A stretch of DNA of 64,000 nt from Bacteroidota bacterium (GTDB lineage Bacteria > Bacteroidota > Bacteroidia > Bacteroidales > Bacteroidaceae): the NCBI GenBank assembly GCA_023458215.1, contig JAEXAJ010000231.1, positions 48,577 to 112,576 on the forward strand, given 5' to 3'. The notes beneath the pieces are model-generated. The model worked only from the letters and a program-made list of their open reading frames with translations, was not told where the DNA came from and made no database searches. Below, piece after piece: positions 60,169 through 64,000 of this stretch (positions are counted from its first letter, which is position 1; every line of letters starts with the position of its first letter). The translations under genes and the position numbers were made by a program.

Positions 60169-60606
60169 ATGCGAAAGATATTATCAAAAATAGGGATGGT
60201 CTGCTGTACGATTGCCGCCCTCCTCTGCTTCGGCTCGTGCAACGATAAACTGGAGATTCAACAGGCATACCCGTTCACCATCGAAACGATGCCTGTTCCC
60301 AAGAAACTGAAAGTCGGTGAAACCGCCGAAATCAGGTGTCAATTAAAACGGGATGGTTACTACACCCCAACCACCTATCAAATTCGCTTCTTCCAGCCGG
60401 ATGGCAAAGGAGAGCTAAAAATGGACAACGGTACTTTGTTTCTGCCGAATGATTTTTACCCGCTGGAGAAAGAGACGTTCCGGCTCTACTACACCTCTGC
60501 ATCCACCGACCAGCAGACCATTGACGTGTATGTGCAGGACAGTTTCGGGCAGCTCGTTCAACTGACTTTCTCGTTCAACAACGACAGCAGCAAGGAAGAG
60601 GAATAA
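60169..60606 (+). CDS. traQ: TraQ, DUF3872-type lipoprotein
   Basis: A 145-residue lipoprotein (lipobox LCFGSC) with an Ig-like beta fold: LEIQQAYPFTIETMPVPKKL, CQLKRDGYYTPTTYQIRFFQ, YYTSASTDQQTIDVYVQDSF. Matches DUF3872/TraQ, last gene of CTnDOT-type tra operons. ATG 60169 is preferred over GTG 60163. The operon ends at the terminator at 60632. Confidence 0.87.
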   Translation: MRKILSKIGMVCCTIAALLCFGSCNDKLEIQQAYPFTIETMPVPKKLKVGETAEIRCQLKRDGYYTPTTYQIRFFQPDGKGELKMDNGTLFLPNDFYPLEKETFRLYYTSASTDQQTIDVYVQDSFGQLVQLTFSFNNDSSKEEE

Positions 60607-60631
60607 ACCTTTTTGAATGAATGTGTTAAGA

Positions 60632-60677
60632 AACACTCAACAAAATATTGTTGGGTGTTTTTTTATGATTAACTTTG
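60632..60677 (+). terminator. tra operon terminator followed by promoter of the ATPase gene
   Basis: AACACTCAACAA / TTGTTGGGTGTT (12 pairs, one G-T) with loop AATA and a TTTTTTT run (to 60666). TAACTTTG at 60670-60677 is a -7 element for the next gene; its -33 position (ATTG at 60647-60650, 19-bp spacing) lies in the terminator stem. Confidence 0.85.
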
Positions 60678-60700
60678 TATCAAATATCAATCAAATAGAC

Positions 60701-62062
60701 ATGGAAAATAAAAAAACAAATAAAATAGCAGTAGCTCAAATATTAATTGAGGAATTATTTGGAGTATATTCCTATACATTACCAAATCAATTCGGAACAG
60801 AAATTGAAAAATTATTAATAATGTATGGTGACAATGGTACAGGGAAAACAACCATACTAAAACTGCTTTTCTATTTACTATCTACCCGAGATAAGAGTGG
60901 CTATAAAACAAGAATTTCAGAAACTAGATTTAAAAAATTTGTAGTACGTTTCAAAAATGGATTTGAAGTAGGTGCAATACGTGAAAAATCTACTTGCGGA
61001 ACATACACATACTATACTGCCATGAATGGTGAGATATTGAATTCAGTTATACTAAAAGCTAACCCCAATAATGCAATTCAACTAGAGCCTGATTCTAAAG
61101 AAGATGTCATTTTTAAGCAAATCTTAGAGGAAATAAAAAAACTAAACATTACAACTTTCTATCTTTCCGACGACAGAAAAATCCTTAATAGCGAAACATC
61201 TTCTAACAACATTACAAACCGAGATTCACAAAGAATTCTTATTAACGAATCTGATATTATTTTTTCAAAAGGAATAGAACGAAATGAAATTAAAAAACTA
61301 TTAAACGAAAGGAGATTAGAGTTAGAATCAACCATTGAACGTTTAATAGACTGGATTAGAAATCGAGTAATCGCAGGCTCTCGCATGGGAGAAAAGAATT
61401 CTCAGGTTGTTTTTTCTGATATAATAAAAAATTACATAACGTTATCGGAGGCTAATTCTGTCATAAAAGACAAAACGGCACTCACTAAAGAGTTAGATGT
61501 TTTGGAAAATAGAATTCCGAAATTTGTAGAATTTGGCTTAATTGAAGGATTTGATGCGAAAACAATACGAAGTTCTATAAAAAAAGCGAAAACGGGAGAG
61601 CAAGAGCGGTTTTTAAGTACAATTATCTCCCCATTTTTAGAAAGTGTAAATGCAAAATTAGAAGCATTAGAACCCGTATGTAAAGTTATAGAAGTATTTA
61701 TTCAAACTATTAATGAATACTTCACAAATAAGACTATTAATTTCCATTTATCGACAGGATTCTCCCTAAAACAAACGTTCGATAATGAATCCATTGATTT
61801 TAACTGGCTTTCAAGTGGAGAAAAGCAATTGCTTTTACTATTAATCAATACCATAACATCTGCTGATGATGCTACGATTTTCATAATAGATGAGCCTGAA
61901 ATATCATTAAACATTAAGTGGCAAAGAAAATTAATAAAGACATTATTGACACTAAGTCATGAGAATAACACTCAGTTTATTATTGCCACTCACTCCTTTG
62001 AAGTTTTATCGGCATATAAGAATAGCATATCTAAATTAGAGAATGAGAATGTTGGACGTTAA
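60701..62062 (+). CDS. PARIS AriA-like ABC/AAA ATPase
   Basis: A 453-residue P-loop ATPase of the AAA15/21-OLD type. Walker A GDNGTGKT is at 43-50, then a long helical insertion, the ABC-type signature LSSGEKQLLLLL, Walker B TIFIIDEPE and the H-switch FIIATHS. The length and the adjacent DUF4435/TOPRIM gene match AriA of the PARIS anti-phage system. The ATG at 60701 lies just after the promoter; the longer frame would start before the traQ terminator. Strongly AT-rich compared with the tra genes, hence probably an inserted cargo gene. Confidence 0.8.
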   Translation: MENKKTNKIAVAQILIEELFGVYSYTLPNQFGTEIEKLLIMYGDNGTGKTTILKLLFYLLSTRDKSGYKTRISETRFKKFVVRFKNGFEVGAIREKSTCGTYTYYTAMNGEILNSVILKANPNNAIQLEPDSKEDVIFKQILEEIKKLNITTFYLSDDRKILNSETSSNNITNRDSQRILINESDIIFSKGIERNEIKKLLNERRLELESTIERLIDWIRNRVIAGSRMGEKNSQVVFSDIIKNYITLSEANSVIKDKTALTKELDVLENRIPKFVEFGLIEGFDAKTIRSSIKKAKTGEQERFLSTIISPFLESVNAKLEALEPVCKVIEVFIQTINEYFTNKTINFHLSTGFSLKQTFDNESIDFNWLSSGEKQLLLLLINTITSADDATIFIIDEPEISLNIKWQRKLIKTLLTLSHENNTQFIIATHSFEVLSAYKNSISKLENENVGR

Positions 62063-62906
62063 AAGAACTTTAAATGAAGTAATAGCTATATATACTTTTG
62101 AGAAAGATATTATAGATGTGTATGTTGAAGGTATCACGGATAAATTTATTATTGATAATTATTTTGAATATATTAACTGTAATAAATCCGTTACTGAAAT
62201 TGACGATATAGACTTCTCTACAGAACAGGAAAATTTTCCTAATTTGGATTTAAAGTCAAATAAGAATAAACTCATTGCTCTATCTATGTTACTAACCAAC
62301 AATAATATAGATTCAAAAATAAAATGTATAATAGATAGAGACTTTGATGGAATACTAACGCCAGTCCAGAAAGACTCACATATACTTTATACTGATTATT
62401 CTTGCATGGAATCCTATTTGTGTTGCCAAAATTACATAGGGAAGATACTAAAAATTGGAATCAGGAATTTCCCTCATAATACCGATTTAGTTATTGAAGA
62501 AGTAAGTAAAGTAGTCTCGATTCTTTTTATAATACGGATAATAAATGAAAAATTTAGATTTGGGATTTCATGTCCTAAAATAGAAAGCCACATATCTGTT
62601 GACAAAAAGACAGGAATATGCAATATAAGTTTTGAAAAATATATAGAAAAGTATATAACTACGAATAAACTATCACGGCAAAAAGAAGAAATAATAGCCT
62701 TTGCGCAAGAGGTAATAAAAAACCTTCCTGCTGACATGAGATTTAATATGAATGGTCATGATTTCATTGAGATATTATTTCATTACATCAATAAGATAAA
62801 AAACACCGTAAACTTTAAACTTGAAAATTTTGAAAGAACTTTTTATTTATCTATCCAACCAAATTATCTTGATGACTATAATTTATTTAAAGAATTAAAG
62901 TCTTGA
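62043..62906 (+). CDS. PARIS AriB-like DUF4435 TOPRIM nuclease
   Basis: A 287-residue protein. A TOPRIM domain starts DVYVEGITDKFIIDNYF (E29, D33), with acidic strand CIIDRDFDGI and the DUF4435 feature YTDYSCMESYL; the rest is helical. In PARIS, AriB is released from AriA on sensing phage anti-restriction proteins and acts as a toxin (tRNA nuclease). It overlaps the ATPase gene by 20 bases, the usual coupling. ArdA, an anti-restriction protein, is encoded nearby. Confidence 0.78.
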   Translation: MRMLDVKRTLNEVIAIYTFEKDIIDVYVEGITDKFIIDNYFEYINCNKSVTEIDDIDFSTEQENFPNLDLKSNKNKLIALSMLLTNNNIDSKIKCIIDRDFDGILTPVQKDSHILYTDYSCMESYLCCQNYIGKILKIGIRNFPHNTDLVIEEVSKVVSILFIIRIINEKFRFGISCPKIESHISVDKKTGICNISFEKYIEKYITTNKLSRQKEEIIAFAQEVIKNLPADMRFNMNGHDFIEILFHYINKIKNTVNFKLENFERTFYLSIQPNYLDDYNLFKELKS

Positions 62907-62920
62907 CAGTCGGTTTCTTT

Positions 62921-62980
62921 GCTACTTTCTTCCCCGCATAGGCTCATGAAAGAAAGTAGCCGGGCGGGAGTTCAGCCCGG
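62921..62980. terminator. Two hairpins between convergent genes
   Basis: Perfect 11-bp arms GCTACTTTCTT / AAGAAAGTAGC (62921-62960), then CCGGGC / GCCCGG (62960-62980). Located between the TOPRIM gene and the minus-strand DUF3873 gene. Confidence 0.6.
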
Positions 62981-62986
62981 TGTAGA

Positions 62987-63370
62987 TTACAGTTCTGCGA
63001 AAGTGTCAATTTCACATTCCAATATTACGACCTCCGCCTGATGGGTGTAGAGGTCGTTTTTCTTGGCGGCTTCGATGGCTTTTTCTTTACTGGAGTAGAC
63101 CCCGAAACAAACCCGGCTCGATTTGGTTTTGTAGATGTCGGTTTGAAATAGGACGTAAACCGTTGCCGCTTGCTTTTTCAACCATTCGTCCCGCCGCTGA
63201 CGGCAAATTTCAAGCGTTTTTGCCACTGTCGAGAATAGTTTGCCGTTGGTGTGGCGGTAGTCGTATTGAATGTAAATTTGACCTCTGAAAGCTCCTAAAC
63301 AGCACTCGATATACTTTTCTTCTCCGGGTGTTTGGGTGATGCTCACCCCGTTTTTGTTTAATGATTCCAT
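62987..63370 (-). CDS. DUF3873-type protein
   Basis: A 127-residue protein from the ATG at 63370. NGVSITQTPGEEKYIECCLG and IYIQYDYRHTNGKLFSTVAK followed by CRQRRDEWL are the DUF3873 pattern found behind tra operons of Bacteroides elements. The C-terminal half (VCFGVYSSKEKAIEAAKKND) is an added segment, perhaps a fused second domain. Function unknown. Confidence 0.75.
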   Translation of the reverse strand: MESLNKNGVSITQTPGEEKYIECCLGAFRGQIYIQYDYRHTNGKLFSTVAKTLEICRQRRDEWLKKQAATVYVLFQTDIYKTKSSRVCFGVYSSKEKAIEAAKKNDLYTHQAEVVILECEIDTFAEL

Positions 63371-63390
63371 TTTCGTTTTATTTGATTGGT

Positions 63391-63603
63391 TTATACTATT
63401 AATAGAGAAAGAAACAACAGGAAAAGAACCGCTACACACAGCCCGTAAAGAATAGACAGGCAGACCCGCAACAGGAAACACGCCACGTCAAAGCCAGCAA
63501 ATAACAATAACGCTGTATCTGTTCCGGCAACGCTGGCAAAGCGGTACAGGACAAACAGCGGCACTAACCTCAACATGATTTTATATATGCTTTTCTTTTC
63601 CAT
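63391..63603 (-). CDS. Small membrane protein
   Basis: A 70-residue protein with two hydrophobic segments, starting MEKKSIYKIMLRLVPLFVLY. The ATG at 63603 is preferred because the longer frame runs through the hairpin at 63619. Common small protein of the same module; function unknown. Confidence 0.6.
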   Translation of the reverse strand: MEKKSIYKIMLRLVPLFVLYRFASVAGTDTALLLFAGFDVACFLLRVCLSILYGLCVAVLFLLFLSLLIV

Positions 63604-63618
63604 TGTTCGGTGAATTGT

Positions 63619-63640
63619 GGGCGGGGTGGTTGCCCCGCCC
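63619..63640 (-). promoter_or_regulatory. GC-rich hairpin between ArdA and the small membrane gene
   Basis: GGGCGGGG / CCCCGCCC with a 6-base loop, 16 bases upstream of the membrane-protein start. No T-run follows; it may be a weak terminator or mRNA processing/stability hairpin. Confidence 0.5.
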
Positions 63641-63650
63641 TGATGGGTGA

Positions 63651-64000
63651 TTAAGCACATCGGAAAACAAAACCGTTATCTATCCAGTAGTCGCCACAAA
63701 ATAAATCACGGGCAAACTTGGCATAATCGAAATAGGTTTTGGCAAACTCCGGCAGGTCGTAACACTCCTCTATGATTTGGTATGCAAAATCCTCTTCATC
63801 GTCATATTTGCCCTGATATTCATCTTCAAAGGAGCTTACAAGGTCGGCGGCATCCTTGTCATCAAAATCATACCCTTTGTAATTGCACCATGTGAAAAAG
63901 GCTTCTTGGCGGCTGTCGTCAAAATCTTCTACGGCATCCCGCAGGTCGAAAAACTTTTCAGATAGCCAACTTTCGCCGATTAGTCCGTCCGGGATGTTCT
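63651..64000 (-). CDS. ardA: ArdA-type anti-restriction protein, C-terminal part
   Basis: The window cuts the gene at its 5' side. The visible ~116 residues are very acidic: PDGLIGESWLSEKFFDLRDA, EDEYQGKYDDEEDFAYQIIE and AKFARDLFCGDYWIDNGFVF, the conserved C-terminal part of ArdA, a DNA-mimic that inhibits type I restriction. It helps an incoming element escape restriction. Confidence 0.85.
   Translation of the reverse strand, partial: NIPDGLIGESWLSEKFFDLRDAVEDFDDSRQEAFFTWCNYKGYDFDDKDAADLVSSFEDEYQGKYDDEEDFAYQIIEECYDLPEFAKTYFDYAKFARDLFCGDYWIDNGFVFRCA

Noticed and set aside
38475..64000. tetQ, ermF or other antibiotic-resistance cargo typical of CTnDOT-type elements
   Set aside because: None of the open frames in this window shows such a protein.

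Overview
The window reads as a Bacteroidales chromosome (Bacteroides or a close relative) carrying several accessory segments. The evidence is a SusC/SusD polysaccharide-utilisation locus, many promoters of the Bacteroides type (TTTG, 19-21 bp, TAnnTTTG), lipoproteins with Bacteroides-style leaders, and a conjugative element of the CTnDOT type (RteC, Exc-like topoisomerase, MobA/MobB/T4CP, TraA to TraQ). All assignments are made by eye from sequence and family knowledge; no database search was run.

Layout. (1) 1-5991 is a redox/stress-type gene cluster on the + strand: flavodoxin-like proteins, a short-chain dehydrogenase, a lipoprotein alpha/beta hydrolase, an MFS exporter and an NfsA-type nitroreductase. 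It is interspersed with gene wreckage: a flavodoxin with an internal deletion, an aldo/keto-reductase tail, a metallo-beta-lactamase-fold tail and a tautomerase start. It ends beside tRNA-Ser(GGA) at 6113-6200. (2) 6292-22465 is a minus-strand PUL: regulator, GH2 beta-galactosidase, SusC, SusD, sensor kinase, GH27 alpha-galactosidase and, translationally coupled to it, a glutamine synthetase. (3) 22466-24779 holds an intergenic repeat zone and a lipoprotein esterase. (4) 24998-34483 holds a membrane-anchored AraC regulator, a run of small secreted, membrane and immunity-like genes, two pseudogenes (one a tyrosine-recombinase tail), and a TetR-led gene set. (5) 34703-34960 looks like a free-standing small RNA gene with its own promoter and terminator.

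(6) 35107-38474 is an AraC/nitroreductase/DJ-1/TetR/DUF2867 cluster with a clear TetR operator. (7) From 38475 to the end lies the conjugative element: RteC, excision-type DNA-binding proteins, a primase-helicase, a structured leader upstream of a RibD/DHFR-fold gene, topoisomerase III, an AbiE toxin-antitoxin pair, an unrecognised three-gene cassette with a PD-(D/E)xK-like protein, the mobilisation genes with a probable oriT, and the tra operon. The tra operon has a large internal deletion that joins the first part of traG to the last part of traN and removes everything between, so self-transfer should be lost while mob functions look intact. Behind traQ sits an ATPase + DUF4435/TOPRIM pair resembling the PARIS (AriA/AriB) anti-phage system, followed by DUF3873 and ArdA-like genes.

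The most notable observations are: two intergenic arrays of unrelated sequence that share the same 22-bp period, both in the PUL region; the three-gene candidate defence cassette at 48997-51170; the PARIS-like pair; the traG-traN deletion; the candidate small RNA at 34703-34921; and the triple-hairpin zone upstream of mobA.
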